Assembly (NCBI RefSeq): GCF_001811505.1
Contig: NZ_KV804994.1
Coordinates: forward strand, 1 to 36,783
Direction of reading: 5' to 3'
Origin: Streptococcus sp. HMSC034E03
GTDB taxonomy: Bacteria; Bacillota; Bacilli; Lactobacillales; Streptococcaceae
DNA length: 36,783 nucleotides
The position numbers and the translations under genes are program-made. Of this stretch, positions 1 to 8,531 are shown in pieces. Position 1 is the first letter of the stretch; each line of letters begins with the position of its first letter. The notes beneath the pieces were generated by a model. The model was not told the origin of the DNA and did no database searches. It saw nothing but the letters and a program-made list of their open reading frames with translations.

Positions 1-120
1 ACCACAGAAGGCGCTTCCTGGTCTCCTGCAGTGCCGATAGGTTCAGTGTATTCAGGAATTACTACAGAAGGTGCTTCTTGGTCACCTGCAGTGCCGATAG
101 GATCTGTGTACTCAGGAATG
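1..120 (-). repeat. 60-bp tandem repeat coding a 20-residue surface stalk repeat
   Basis: Positions 1-60 and 61-120 are near-identical copies that encode, on the minus strand, a 20-residue unit starting IPEYT(D/E)PIGTAGDQ. The array continues past the window edge, so copy number is unknown. Pro/Glu-rich repeats of this kind usually form a wall-spanning stalk before an LPxTG anchor. Confidence 0.9.
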
Positions 121-3100
121 GTTACAACTGGAGCAGGCTCATCCCCTTTACTTGTAAGGATTTTTTCTTCAACTGGAGCAGTTTCGTCCTTAGGAAAGAC
201 AGTTACAACAGGACTAGTAGTTGTTGTATCTTTGATGGCATAAGCTTCTATCGAATTGCCAGCTTTACGATCTGTAGCCTCAGGAATATCTAGTTGGACC
301 TTGTTGTCTTTAATGGTTAATACTGTTTGTTCGCCCGATGTGACAAGATGGCCCTCATCGACTTTTCTAAGTAGGAGAGGATCTTTGATACCAGGGAAGG
401 TCACAGCGATAGCATCCCAATTACCAGCTGGTAAGGTTAGAGTAACAGTCTTGTCTTCTTTCTTAACGGCTTCAAGGCTTGGACTATCGAGTGACACGGA
501 CGGAGCTTTTAAGATATCAAAGGAATCAAGAGAAACTTTCTTTCGTCCTTGTGGAGAATTTGGATCGACTTTCAAAGTAAGAACGTGATCGCCATCTGCT
601 AGATTGGTAAATTCGCCAATTAATGCACCTTTTTCAGTCGCTCCTGGAGTGTAGAAGTCAAGAGCTGGCATTTCTTTTCCATCGAGAGTCACAAGTGCCT
701 TACCAAGGGCAGATGTTTTCAGTCCATAGATTCGGATACCTGTTCCAGAGAATGGAATGGTTGCAGTGGCTTCAGAAGCGAGGCTATCATCAGCATTGAT
801 GTCAGCGTATTTTTCTGTAGAAGCATAGAGTTCTGCATCGCTCCAATCCTTAAACATGGAACCATACTGGATACGAGGGTCACGGTCGTCAATCTTCTCA
901 ACAGCTTCTCCTTGTCCTGGGAAAACTTTGAAGTAATCGAGAGAAATTTTTGCACGCTCATTGGCACGTCCTTTGTGCTCGCGCTTAACAGTGATGGTCA
1001 TCAAATGAGGACCTGAGGATAGATTTGTGTAACGTCCTATCAATACCCCTTTTTCAGTTGCTCCTGCTGTATAGAAGTCAAGTTCTCCAACAGATTTGCC
1101 ATCAATTTTAACATCGGCAAGTCCTAATTGAGATGACTTGAGACCGTAGATTTCAATACTAGGTCCATTGAATGAAATGGTTGCAGTTGCATCTTTATCA
1201 GAATAATTTCCATTTGAGATATCAGCGTATTTCTCTGTTCCACCAAATAGTTCTGTGTCAGACCAATTTCCAAAGGCAGAGCCGTACTGGATGCGTTTGT
1301 CACGGTCATCTACCAACTCACTAAAGGCATCAATAGAAGCAGCATCTGAAACTGGTGTTGAACGTTCGCCCATCATAGCCTTAACAGTATAGGTATAGGC
1401 ATGGCTAGAATCAATTGAGCGATCGATAAAGTGAGTTTGGTTGGTGATAAACTCACGTAGGGTAGAAGCTTGGCTATTTTCATCTTTGCTTTCTCGTTGG
1501 ATGACATAATGACTTGCTCCCTTGACTGGGTTAAAATCAAGTTCAGCCGTCATGGCATCTTTTCGAACAGCTGTCAAACGAGTCACACGTCCAGGGAAGT
1601 TTTCAAAGGTAATGACGTCGCCTTTTTGAGTAGCAAGCTGAATACGGTTATCTTTGATACGGGTAGCTTGGACTTCCTTACCATTAATCTTAATCAAAGT
1701 TGCTTCAATATTTGGATAGTCTACAACCAAATCTCCACCAACATTTGAAATGAAGGAGAGGGATTCAAGATTCTTTTCTTGCCATTTCATGCTGACTTCA
1801 AAGTTGCCACGGGCTACAAGACCAGAAACTTGCCCGTCTTTCCAAGCATCTGGAAGGGCTGGTAATGGTGCGATATAACCTGTGTGAGACTGAAGGAGCA
1901 TTTCTGCCATACCGCTGGTTGCGCCAAAGTTACCATCAATTTGGAAAGGCGCGTGCGTATCCCAGAGGTTTTCTAGGGTTGAAGATTTGAGCTGTTCAGC
2001 CAATAAACGGTGGGCACGATTTCCATCTAGAAGACGAGCCCAGAGGTTGATTTTATTGGCCTTAGACCATCCAGTACCACCATCTCCACGGTGATTCAAG
2101 CTAGCACGCGCAGCCTCAAGGTACTCAGGTTGATCCTTGCTAAATAGGGTACCAGGGAAGAGTCCGACCAGATGAGAAACGTGACGGTGGTGATTTTCAA
2201 TACCTTCGTTTGTGAATTGAGGGCTGTCTTCCTCAAACCACTCTTTGATACGACCATCTTGGTTGATATGAAGTGGTTTTAACTTATCAAATTTAGCCTT
2301 AACTTCTGTTACAAGGTCTTGATCCACTTTCAGATGGTTAGCTACTTCCATGTAGTCGTGGAAAAGTTGCCAAACTAGAGACTGGTCGAAGGTATTCCCA
2401 ATAGTGATAGTTCCATGCTCTGGTGAGTAGGATGGAGAAGAAACCCAGCGGTCACTAGCCTTGTCGTAGTGCAAGAAGGAATTCCAGAACTTGGCTGTTT
2501 CCTTGAGCATTGGATAAATCTTTTCTTTGAGATAAGTTTCATCCTTTGTGAATTTGTAGTAGTCATAGACGTTCTGCATCATCCAAGCATTGGCAGCAGG
2601 AGACCAACCCCAATAGTAATTCCAACCAGGAGTTGTCCAGCCAAATGGTGTCGCCTGAGTATGAACCAACCAACCGTTTTCTTGACCTTCTTTGGATTCG
2701 ATACCTGCGTATTCTTTAGCAGCGATACGGCCATAGTAGCGCATATCGTCAATGTAATTGATCATTGGCTTGGCTGTTTCAGCAAGATTGCTCATGTAGG
2801 CAGGCCAGTAGTTCATCTGTAGGTTGACATTGAGGTGATAGTCAGAGTTCCATGGTGGATTATCTACAGCATTCCAGACTCCTTGCAAGTTTGCAGGAAG
2901 GGCGTCTGTCCGATCACGAGAAGAGCTGATCAGGAGGTAACGTCCGTATTGGAAGAAGAGTTCTTCTAGCTTTTGGCCTTTTGTTGGATTATAGGTTTGA
3001 AGAGCTTCTTTTGTAGTTTGATTAGACTTGCTACCGCCGAGGTTTAATTGAACACGGTTGAAAAGACTTTGATAGTCCTTAATGTGGTCATTTTTTAGAG

Positions 3101-4346
3101 TTTCATAGTCTTTGGCTTTAGCAGCTTCAACGATAGATTTGACAGTTTTTTCTACGTCAATATCCTTGCGATAATTAGTTTTTGGATTTTGAGCAAAATT
3201 AGTCTTGGCACTGAGTAAAAGGGTCGCATAGCTTGCTCCTGTAACAGTCAAATAACCATCTTGAGCAGTGACTTGTCCGTCAGTCTTGATACCAAGATAA
3301 GAGGCAAATTGAAGGCCGTTATCTTTAACAGTACCCTTGAGCAAAATACCATTAGAATCTACACTGACAGTCCCCTTTTTGTAATTAGAATTATCCCAAG
3401 AATACTGTCCATTAGCAATTAGGTCTTCTGTTAAGCTATTCCAAAGTGTAAAATCAAGGGTCTTATCCCCTTTTTTACTCAAGTGGGTGACAGTAACATC
3501 GTCTGGGAAGCTAGAGAAGGTCTCGCGTTTGAAGCTTGTCCCATCTTGGGTATAGGAGGTAGTTGTGATAGCTTCAGAAATATCCAAGCCACGGTAGTAG
3601 TCGGTAACATTCTCCAAGCCTTTCTTTTGGTTATTGAAGACCATAAAGACATCACCGAAGGCTAGGTAGCGACCATATTGGGCATTATTAGGCCCAACGA
3701 GATTTCTTTCAGCTAGGCGTTTGGCTTTTTGACGGTCACCGTCCTCTAAGGCCTTACGGATTTCTGCTAAGACCTTGTAGCGATCTTTGTAGTTTCCGCC
3801 GTTGTAGTCTTGACTATCTGGCTGTGGGCCTCCAGACCAAAGTGTTTTTTCATTGTACTGGATTCTTTCTTCACCAATCAAGCCAAAGACTTTGGCACCC
3901 ATTTCTCCATTTCCGACTGGCAGGGCTTGTTTTTCCCATCCGTCATAGGAAGGAGCAGTTGGTTGGTTGTAATGTAGTTCGTAATGTTCTTGCTTGTTCA
4001 CAGGAAGTTCTGCTTTCTCGCTCTCCTTATTTTCAGCAGGGGCGGTAGCTGTGCTAGTATCTGACTGACTACTTGTTTGAGGTAATTCTGGTTCTGCGAT
4101 GGTTTGCTTCTCAGATGATTCAGCTATAGGCTGAGTCTCTGTGTTAGAAGCAACAACTTCTTCAATTTTCGTATCCGGTTTAGCAGAGGTTTCAGTAATT
4201 GTTGCCTCACTTTCCGGAATCTCGATACCATCAGCAGCCACACCCTGTGCTGCTAAAAAAACAGCTCCTAGTAAAACAGAGGCAGCTCCGATGCTCAATT
4301 TTCGGATGCTATACTTGCAGGATTTTTCCCAATATCTTTTATCCAC
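1..4346 (-). CDS. Surface GH95 alpha-L-fucosidase, YSIRK signal peptide (C-terminus cut by window)
   Basis: Secreted exo-enzyme expected to remove terminal alpha-1,2-linked fucose from host glycans. It starts at GTG 4346 behind an AAAGGAGA ribosome site; no in-frame ATG fits. The first 1448 residues are seen. A YSIRKLSIG signal peptide lies at about residues 12-45, followed by a Thr/Ser/Glu-rich linker to about 125. The GH95 catalytic region runs from about 130 to 900. The family's active-site motifs are intact: N506-V-N508 in NVNLQMNYW, E643 in YSPEHG and D804 in FQIDGNFG, matching the Asn pair, Glu and Asp described for Bifidobacterium AfcA. Next come a fibronectin-III-like segment (about 920-1000), two related beta-sandwich modules from residues 1013 and 1153, and a 20-residue tandem repeat entering the window edge. 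An LPxTG anchor is expected beyond position 1 but not seen. GH95 assignment is strong; exact linkage specificity is inferred. Confidence 0.9.
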   Translation of the reverse strand, partial: MDKRYWEKSCKYSIRKLSIGAASVLLGAVFLAAQGVAADGIEIPESEATITETSAKPDTKIEEVVASNTETQPIAESSEKQTIAEPELPQTSSQSDTSTATAPAENKESEKAELPVNKQEHYELHYNQPTAPSYDGWEKQALPVGNGEMGAKVFGLIGEERIQYNEKTLWSGGPQPDSQDYNGGNYKDRYKVLAEIRKALEDGDRQKAKRLAERNLVGPNNAQYGRYLAFGDVFMVFNNQKKGLENVTDYYRGLDISEAITTTSYTQDGTSFKRETFSSFPDDVTVTHLSKKGDKTLDFTLWNSLTEDLIANGQYSWDNSNYKKGTVSVDSNGILLKGTVKDNGLQFASYLGIKTDGQVTAQDGYLTVTGASYATLLLSAKTNFAQNPKTNYRKDIDVEKTVKSIVEAAKAKDYETLKNDHIKDYQSLFNRVQLNLGGSKSNQTTKEALQTYNPTKGQKLEELFFQYGRYLLISSSRDRTDALPANLQGVWNAVDNPPWNSDYHLNVNLQMNYWPAYMSNLAETAKPMINYIDDMRYYGRIAAKEYAGIESKEGQENGWLVHTQATPFGWTTPGWNYYWGWSPAANAWMMQNVYDYYKFTKDETYLKEKIYPMLKETAKFWNSFLHYDKASDRWVSSPSYSPEHGTITIGNTFDQSLVWQLFHDYMEVANHLKVDQDLVTEVKAKFDKLKPLHINQDGRIKEWFEEDSPQFTNEGIENHHRHVSHLVGLFPGTLFSKDQPEYLEAARASLNHRGDGGTGWSKANKINLWARLLDGNRAHRLLAEQLKSSTLENLWDTHAPFQIDGNFGATSGMAEMLLQSHTGYIAPLPALPDAWKDGQVSGLVARGNFEVSMKWQEKNLESLSFISNVGGDLVVDYPNIEATLIKINGKEVQATRIKDNRIQLATQKGDVITFENFPGRVTRLTAVRKDAMTAELDFNPVKGASHYVIQRESKDENSQASTLREFITNQTHFIDRSIDSSHAYTYTVKAMMGERSTPVSDAASIDAFSELVDDRDKRIQYGSAFGNWSDTELFGGTEKYADISNGNYSDKDATATISFNGPSIEIYGLKSSQLGLADVKIDGKSVGELDFYTAGATEKGVLIGRYTNLSSGPHLMTITVKREHKGRANERAKISLDYFKVFPGQGEAVEKIDDRDPRIQYGSMFKDWSDAELYASTEKYADINADDSLASEATATIPFSGTGIRIYGLKTSALGKALVTLDGKEMPALDFYTPGATEKGALIGEFTNLADGDHVLTLKVDPNSPQGRKKVSLDSFDILKAPSVSLDSPSLEAVKKEDKTVTLTLPAGNWDAIAVTFPGIKDPLLLRKVDEGHLVTSGEQTVLTIKDNKVQLDIPEATDRKAGNSIEAYAIKDTTTTSPVVTVFPKDETAPVEEKILTSKGDEPAPVVTIPEYTDPIGTAGDQEAPSVVIPEYTEPIGTAGDQEAPSV
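530..1313 (-). other. Two tandem beta-sandwich modules within the fucosidase
   Basis: Two copies of a roughly 120-130-residue module begin DDRD(K/P)RIQYG at residues 1013 and 1153, an offset of 140 residues (420 bp). Shared landmarks include a W-S-D triplet, EKYADI, ATATI, IYGLK, LDFYT, GATEKG and a final KVSLD or KISLD strand. The pattern resembles galactose-binding-like folds appended to glycosidases, so a carbohydrate-binding role is inferred, not shown. Confidence 0.6.
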
Positions 4347-4366
4347 AAAATTCTCCTTTCCCTCGT

Positions 4367-4382
4367 ATGGAAGCGCATACAT
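4367..4382 (-). promoter_or_regulatory. Candidate cre (CcpA) site in fucosidase 5' UTR
   Basis: On the minus strand ATGTATGCGCTTCCAT matches the WTGNAANCGNWNNCAW consensus at all but one position. It lies between the predicted -10 box and the GTG start, where CcpA would act as a roadblock to transcription. Confidence 0.5.
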
Positions 4383-4437
4383 TTTCTTTTAAAAAAATAA
4401 GTCTTCAGAAATATATGTGATTTTTTCGGATAATCTT

Positions 4438-4466
4438 AATATAACAAATAAATGGAATTATTGCAA
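4438..4466 (-). promoter_or_regulatory. Predicted promoter of the fucosidase gene
   Basis: The minus strand shows TTGCAA (4466-4461), a 17-bp spacer and TATATT (4443-4438). It predicts a leader of about 85 nt. Confidence 0.6.
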
Positions 4467-4587
4467 GGGCTTTCAAGGAAAATGGGCTTATTTTACTAAG
4501 TTTTACTAAGTATGAAGTATCTGCTAATTACTTAGGAAATCACAGTGGATGTAAGCGTAAATCAAACTAGTCAGGCGGGGGACTTTA

Positions 4588-4596
4588 TGGTATAAT
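4588..4596 (+). promoter_or_regulatory. Extended -10 promoter of yneF
   Basis: TGGTATAAT is a perfect extended -10 element 34 nt before the yneF start. No good -35 hexamer lies 16-18 bp upstream, which extended -10 promoters can tolerate. Confidence 0.65.
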
Positions 4597-4629
4597 ATAG
4601 AAGACTCAAAAAGAAACAGGAGAAATATT

Positions 4630-4875
4630 ATGGATCTTATTTTGGCAATTGTCTTGATTGTTTTAGCTTTTCTAGGGGGAGCTCTTGGAGGAATGTACTT
4701 GGTACGTAAGCAAATCGAAAAAGAATTTGCGGATAACCCACGTTTGAACGCAGAAGCAGTTCGTACTCTGTTGAGTGCAAACGGTCAAAAGCCTAGTGAA
4801 GCTAAGGTACAACAAGTGTATCACCAAATCATCCGCCAACAAAAAGCAGCCCTTGCTAACAATAAAAAGAAATAA
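4630..4875 (+). CDS. yneF: YneF family (UPF0154) small membrane protein
   Basis: An 81-residue protein with one N-terminal membrane segment (about residues 4-24, ending in a Gly-rich GGALGGMYL stretch) followed by a charged cytoplasmic tail with NPRLN and a Lys-rich C-terminus. This is the usual size and layout of UPF0154/YneF proteins of Firmicutes, whose molecular role is not established. It has its own extended -10 promoter and an AGGAG ribosome site (AAACAGGAGAAATATT) before the ATG. A weak hairpin follows, so it probably forms a single-gene unit ahead of murI. Confidence 0.85.
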   Translation: MDLILAIVLIVLAFLGGALGGMYLVRKQIEKEFADNPRLNAEAVRTLLSANGQKPSEAKVQQVYHQIIRQQKAALANNKKK

Positions 4876-4882
4876 ATAGGAA

Positions 4883-4908
4883 AAGTCTGGGATGAAAGTT
4901 CCAGACTT
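4883..4908 (+). terminator. Weak hairpin after yneF
   Basis: AAGTCTGG and CCAGACTT form an 8-bp stem with a 10-nt loop just after the yneF stop. No strong T-run follows, so termination may be partial. Confidence 0.4.
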
Positions 4909-4949
4909 CTCACTATATTTGACTTATATTTAAGGATAAGACTTTTTCC

Positions 4950-4977
4950 TTGCATTCTATTGATATTTGATTATGAT
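4950..4977 (+). promoter_or_regulatory. Possible promoter of the murI operon
   Basis: TTGCAT, 16-bp spacer, TATGAT. This would give a leader of about 100 nt before murI. The match is moderate, and read-through from yneF is also possible. Confidence 0.4.
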
Positions 4978-5082
4978 TAAGAGGGAGACAGTTGGAAATT
5001 TGCCAGTCTGTCAGCACTTTCACTAAGAGATGTAATCATAATGAACTATCAATCAGAAAAATAAGACTAGAAAGAAGACTCT

Positions 5083-5877
5083 ATGGATAATCGACCAATT
5101 GGTTTTTTGGATTCGGGTGTTGGAGGCTTGACGGTTGTGCGTGAGCTCATGCGCCAGCTTCCCCATGAAGAAATCGTCTATATTGGAGATTCGGCGCGGG
5201 CACCCTATGGTCCTCGTCCTGCTGAGCAAATTCGTGAATATACTTGGCAGTTGGTCAACTTTCTATTGACCAAGGATGTCAAGATGATTGTCATTGCTTG
5301 TAATACTGCGACTGCGGTCGTCTGGGAAGAAATCAAGGCTCAACTAGATATTCCCGTCCTAGGTGTGATTTTGCCAGGAGCTTCGGCAGCTATCAAGTCC
5401 AGTCAAGGTGGAAAAATCGGAGTGATTGGAACGCCCATGACGGTCCAATCTGACATTTATCGTCAGAAAATTAACGATCTGGATCCAGATTTACAGGTGG
5501 AGAGTTTGGCCTGTCCCAAGTTTGCCCCCTTGGTTGAGTCGGGTGCACTGTCAACCAGTGTAACCAAGAAAGTGGTCTATGAAACCCTGCGTCCCTTGGT
5601 TGGAAAGGTGGATAGCCTGATTTTGGGTTGTACCCATTATCCACTTCTTCGTCCCATCATCCAAAATGTGATGGGACCAGATGTAAAACTTATCGATAGT
5701 GGAGCCGAGTGCGTGCGGGACATCTCAGTCTTGCTCAATTATTTTGAAATCAATCGTAGCCGTGATGCAGGCCCGCTACAACACCGTTTTTACACAACAG
5801 CCAGCAGCCAAAGTTTTGCACAAATTGGTGAAGAATGGCTGGAAAAAGAGATTCATGTGGAGCATGTAACATTATGA
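5083..5877 (+). CDS. murI: Glutamate racemase
   Basis: Interconverts L- and D-glutamate in the cytoplasm, supplying D-Glu for peptidoglycan. The 264 residues match the family length. The N-terminus carries [12 protein letters not shown] and GDSARAPYG; the two catalytic cysteines are C73 in ACNTAT and C183 in GCTHYP, so both acid/base residues are present. It is the first gene of a tightly packed run; its TGA overlaps the ATG of rdgB by four bases (ATGA), indicating coupled translation. The ribosome site upstream (GAAAGAAG) is weak, but the ATG is set by the conserved N-terminus. Confidence 0.97.
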   Translation: MDNRPIGFLDSGVGGLTVVRELMRQLPHEEIVYIGDSARAPYGPRPAEQIREYTWQLVNFLLTKDVKMIVIACNTATAVVWEEIKAQLDIPVLGVILPGASAAIKSSQGGKIGVIGTPMTVQSDIYRQKINDLDPDLQVESLACPKFAPLVESGALSTSVTKKVVYETLRPLVGKVDSLILGCTHYPLLRPIIQNVMGPDVKLIDSGAECVRDISVLLNYFEINRSRDAGPLQHRFYTTASSQSFAQIGEEWLEKEIHVEHVTL

Positions 5878-6845
5878 CAAATAAAATTTATGAATACAAG
5901 GACGACCAGGACTGGTATGTCGGGTCCTATGGTATTTTTGGTGGCGTCCGGACGTTGACAGATGATGACTTGGATTTTCCTTTGTTTGATTTAGCCAAAA
6001 TCTTTCGAGATGAGGAGCGAGGATTTCCGCTTTCAGTTACCGTTTTACGATATGGTTCAGCCTATCGACTACTCTCCTTTGTGGTAGATATTCTCAACCA
6101 AGAAGTGAACCGAAACTTAGAAGTCATTCAACGTCAAGGTGCCTTGCTCTTAGTTGAAAATGGTCAACTTCTGCATGTGGAATTACCTAAAGAAGGAGTC
6201 AATGTGGAAGCCTTCTTTGAGACAAACAAGGTCAGAGAAACTTTGCTGATTGCGACTCGTAACGAGGGCAAGACCAAGGAATTTCGTGCTATCTTTGATA
6301 AGCTAGGTTATGATGTAGAAAATCTCAATGACTATCCTGACCTGCCTGAAGTAGCTGAAACAGGTATGACCTTTGAAGAAAATGCCCGCCTTAAGGCAGA
6401 AACCATCTCCAAATTGACAGGCAAGATGGTTTTAGCTGATGACTCTGGTCTTAAAGTCGATGTCCTCGGTGGATTACCAGGTGTCTGGTCAGCTCGATTT
6501 GCAGGAGTAGGGGCTACTGACCAAGAAAATAATGCTAAACTCTTGCACGAATTAGCCATGGTCTTTGAACTCAAGGACCGTTCGGCACAATTCCATACAA
6601 CCCTGGTCGTAGCTAGCCCAGGTAAGGAAAGCTTGGTTGTCGAAGCTGACTGGCCAGGTTACATTAACTTTGAACCTAAGGGTGAAAATGGTTTTGGTTA
6701 TGATCCACTTTTCCTAGTAGGAGAAACTGGCAAATCCTCAGCTGAATTAACCCTCGAAGAAAAAAATAGTCAATCCCACCGTGCCTTAGCCGTTAAGAAA
6801 CTTTTGGAGGTATTTCCATCATGGCAAAGCAAACCATCATTGTAA
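5874..6845 (+). CDS. rdgB: XTP/dITP diphosphatase (HAM1/RdgB) with streptococcal N-terminal extension
   Basis: Hydrolyses non-canonical purine triphosphates (ITP, dITP, XTP) to monophosphates, keeping them out of nucleic acids. The ATG at 5874 overlapping the murI stop is preferred over an in-frame ATG at 5835, which lies inside murI; it gives 323 residues. The HAM1 domain begins near residue 123 with [14 protein letters not shown] and contains [19 protein letters not shown] and a C-terminal SHRALA motif. The first 120 residues (aromatic- and Asp-rich, starting [13 protein letters not shown]) are absent from the single-domain bacterial enzyme and have no function I can assign. Confidence 0.93.
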   Translation: MTNKIYEYKDDQDWYVGSYGIFGGVRTLTDDDLDFPLFDLAKIFRDEERGFPLSVTVLRYGSAYRLLSFVVDILNQEVNRNLEVIQRQGALLLVENGQLLHVELPKEGVNVEAFFETNKVRETLLIATRNEGKTKEFRAIFDKLGYDVENLNDYPDLPEVAETGMTFEENARLKAETISKLTGKMVLADDSGLKVDVLGGLPGVWSARFAGVGATDQENNAKLLHELAMVFELKDRSAQFHTTLVVASPGKESLVVEADWPGYINFEPKGENGFGYDPLFLVGETGKSSAELTLEEKNSQSHRALAVKKLLEVFPSWQSKPSL

Positions 6846-7342
6846 TGAGTGACTCCCACGGAGATAGCTTGATTGTAGAAGAAATCCGTGACCGTTATCT
6901 TGGGAAAGTTGATGCCATTTTTCACGATGGTGACTCGGAACTTCGCCCAGATTCACCACTCTGGGAAGGAATCCAGGTAGTCAGAGGAAACATGGACTTT
7001 TATTCAGACTATCCAGAACGTTTGGTGACCCAACTGGGTCCTACCAAGATTATCCAGACTCATGGACATTTGTTTGATATTAACTTCAATTTCCAAAAGC
7101 TTGATTTTTGGGCTCAAGAGGAAGATGCAGATATCTGTCTTTATGGGCACTTGCATGTTCCAAATGCTTGGATGGAAGGGAAGACCCTCTTCCTAAATCC
7201 TGGTTCTATCAGTCAACCACGTGGAACTATCAGAGAATGTCTCTATGCCCGTGTGGAGATTGATGATAGCTACTTTAAAGTGGACTTTTTGACACGGAAC
7301 CATGAGGTCTATCCAGGCTTATCCAAGGAGTTTGCTCGATGA
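6821..7342 (+). CDS. YfcE/MJ0936-type metallophosphoesterase
   Basis: A 173-residue calcineurin-like phosphodiesterase of the compact YfcE/MJ0936 type. Metal-binding motifs appear in order: D11-x-H13 in SDSHGD, HDGD, RGN, THGH and the C-terminal YGHLH. The physiological substrate in streptococci is not known. The ATG overlaps the end of rdgB by 25 bases and has a GGAGG site about 10 nt upstream, inside rdgB. Its stop overlaps the next start (ATGA). Confidence 0.9.
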   Translation: MAKQTIIVMSDSHGDSLIVEEIRDRYLGKVDAIFHDGDSELRPDSPLWEGIQVVRGNMDFYSDYPERLVTQLGPTKIIQTHGHLFDINFNFQKLDFWAQEEDADICLYGHLHVPNAWMEGKTLFLNPGSISQPRGTIRECLYARVEIDDSYFKVDFLTRNHEVYPGLSKEFAR

Positions 7343-7800
7343 TTGCCAAAGAGTTTGAACAGTTTTTACTGGAGCAAGAGGAAACCTTTTTAACTCCTGC
7401 TGAAAATTTGGCTGTGCTCATTGATACCCACAATGCAGATCATGCAACTCTCCTCCTTAGCCAGATGACCTATACCAGAGTGCCAGTAGTGACTGATGAG
7501 AAAGAATTTGTCGGAACCATTGGACTTAGAGATATTCTGGCTTACCAGATGGAGCAGGGCTTGAGTCAGGAAGCTATGGCAGATACGGATATCGTACATA
7601 TGACCAAGAAGGACGTAGCAGTTGTCAGTCCAGACTATACACTGACGGATGTTTTACATAAGTTAGTGGATGAGTCTTTCCTACCAGTCGTTGACAAGGA
7701 TGGTATCTTCCAAGGCATTATCACACGGAAGTCTATCCTTAAGGCTGTCAATGCTCTCTTGCATGATTTTAGTAAGGAATATGAGATTCGAAGCAAATGA
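7339..7800 (+). CDS. CBS-pair protein, probable c-di-AMP receptor of the DarB/CbpB type
   Basis: A 153-residue stand-alone protein made of two CBS motifs: one around residues 20-70 (TYTRVPVVTDE, FVGTIGLRDIL) and one around 90-140 (FLPVVDKDGIFQGIITRKSI). Size, the N-terminal FLTPAENLAVL segment and the ending TRKSILKAVNALL resemble Bacillus subtilis DarB (YkuL) and Listeria CbpB, which bind c-di-AMP and, when ligand-free, stimulate the (p)ppGpp synthetase Rel. That equivalence is inferred from remembered sequences; AMP or another adenosine ligand is possible. Translation is coupled to both neighbours by ATGA overlaps. Confidence 0.7.
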   Translation: MIAKEFEQFLLEQEETFLTPAENLAVLIDTHNADHATLLLSQMTYTRVPVVTDEKEFVGTIGLRDILAYQMEQGLSQEAMADTDIVHMTKKDVAVVSPDYTLTDVLHKLVDESFLPVVDKDGIFQGIITRKSILKAVNALLHDFSKEYEIRSK

Positions 7801-8531
7801 GAGAAGGAATTTCAGCATTTTTAGAAGAAAAACAAGGTTTGTCTGTAAATTCTAAGCAATCCTATAAGTATGACTTGGAGCAGTTTTTAGATCTTGTGGG
7901 AGAACGAATCTCTGAGACAAGTTTAAAAATCTACCAAGCTCAACTATCTCAGTTTAAAATCAGTGCCCAAAAGCGTAAGGTTTCTGCTTGCAATCAATTT
8001 CTTTACTTTTTATATCAGAAAGGCATGATTAGCACCTTTTACCGTTTGGAATTGCCGAAACAGGCTGAGAAAAAGCAAGCTCAGTCAGAACTTTTAGACC
8101 TCAGTTCTTTTTGGCAAAAAAGTGCCTATCCAGAGGGGCGTTTAATAGCCTTATTGATAGTGGAATTGGGTCTCTTACCAAGTGAAATTCTAGCCTTAAA
8201 AACAAGTGATGTGAACCTAGATTTTCAAGTGTTGAGAGTCAATAAAGCTTCTCAACAAAGAATCTTGAGCCTTCCCACAAACCTGCTTGCAGAGTTAGAC
8301 CCCTTGATGGGACAGACCTATCTCTTTGAAAAAGCTGGGAAGCCCTATTCTCGTCAATGGGCCTTTCGTCAGTTAGAAGCCTTTCTAAAGGAAAAAGGTT
8401 TTTCAGACTTATCTGCCCAAGGATTGAGAGAACAGTTTATATTAAGACAAATCGAAGAAAAGGTTGACTTGTACGAAATCGCTAAAAAATTAGGATTAAA
8501 GACAGTCATGACCTTGGAAAAATATAGATAA
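7797..8531 (+). CDS. XerD-like protein (degenerate tyrosine recombinase)
   Basis: A 244-residue protein with the fold of a tyrosine recombinase: an N-terminal core-binding half ([21 protein letters not shown]) and a catalytic half. Compared with E. coli XerD, the first catalytic Arg is lost (GLLPSEI instead of GLRxSEL), HxLRH has become QGLRE, and the LGH histidine is Leu. The LR arginine, a Lys in NKASQQR and the C-terminal Tyr (EKYR) remain. Streptococci use XerS at difSL, and this XerD-like family is known not to act there. Its constant position before scpA/scpB suggests a structural DNA-binding role in chromosome maintenance, which is inference. Confidence 0.88.
   Translation: MREGISAFLEEKQGLSVNSKQSYKYDLEQFLDLVGERISETSLKIYQAQLSQFKISAQKRKVSACNQFLYFLYQKGMISTFYRLELPKQAEKKQAQSELLDLSSFWQKSAYPEGRLIALLIVELGLLPSEILALKTSDVNLDFQVLRVNKASQQRILSLPTNLLAELDPLMGQTYLFEKAGKPYSRQWAFRQLEAFLKEKGFSDLSAQGLREQFILRQIEEKVDLYEIAKKLGLKTVMTLEKYR

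Noticed and set aside
256..588. Plus-strand ORF of 110 residues opposite the fucosidase
   Set aside because: It lies entirely antisense to the GH95 gene, has no ribosome site and a composition typical of a shadow frame.
4491..4511. Short direct repeat TTTTACTAAG x2 upstream of yneF
   Set aside because: Only ten AT-rich bases per copy in a spacer; likely chance, with no linked promoter.
5835..5873. Longer start for rdgB inside murI
   Set aside because: The ATG at 5874 gives the ATGA overlap seen between other genes of this run and the usual 323-residue length.
7797..8531. Phage or integron integrase
   Set aside because: Key catalytic residues are missing, there are no att sites or phage genes, and the position before scpA is that of the chromosomal XerD-like gene.
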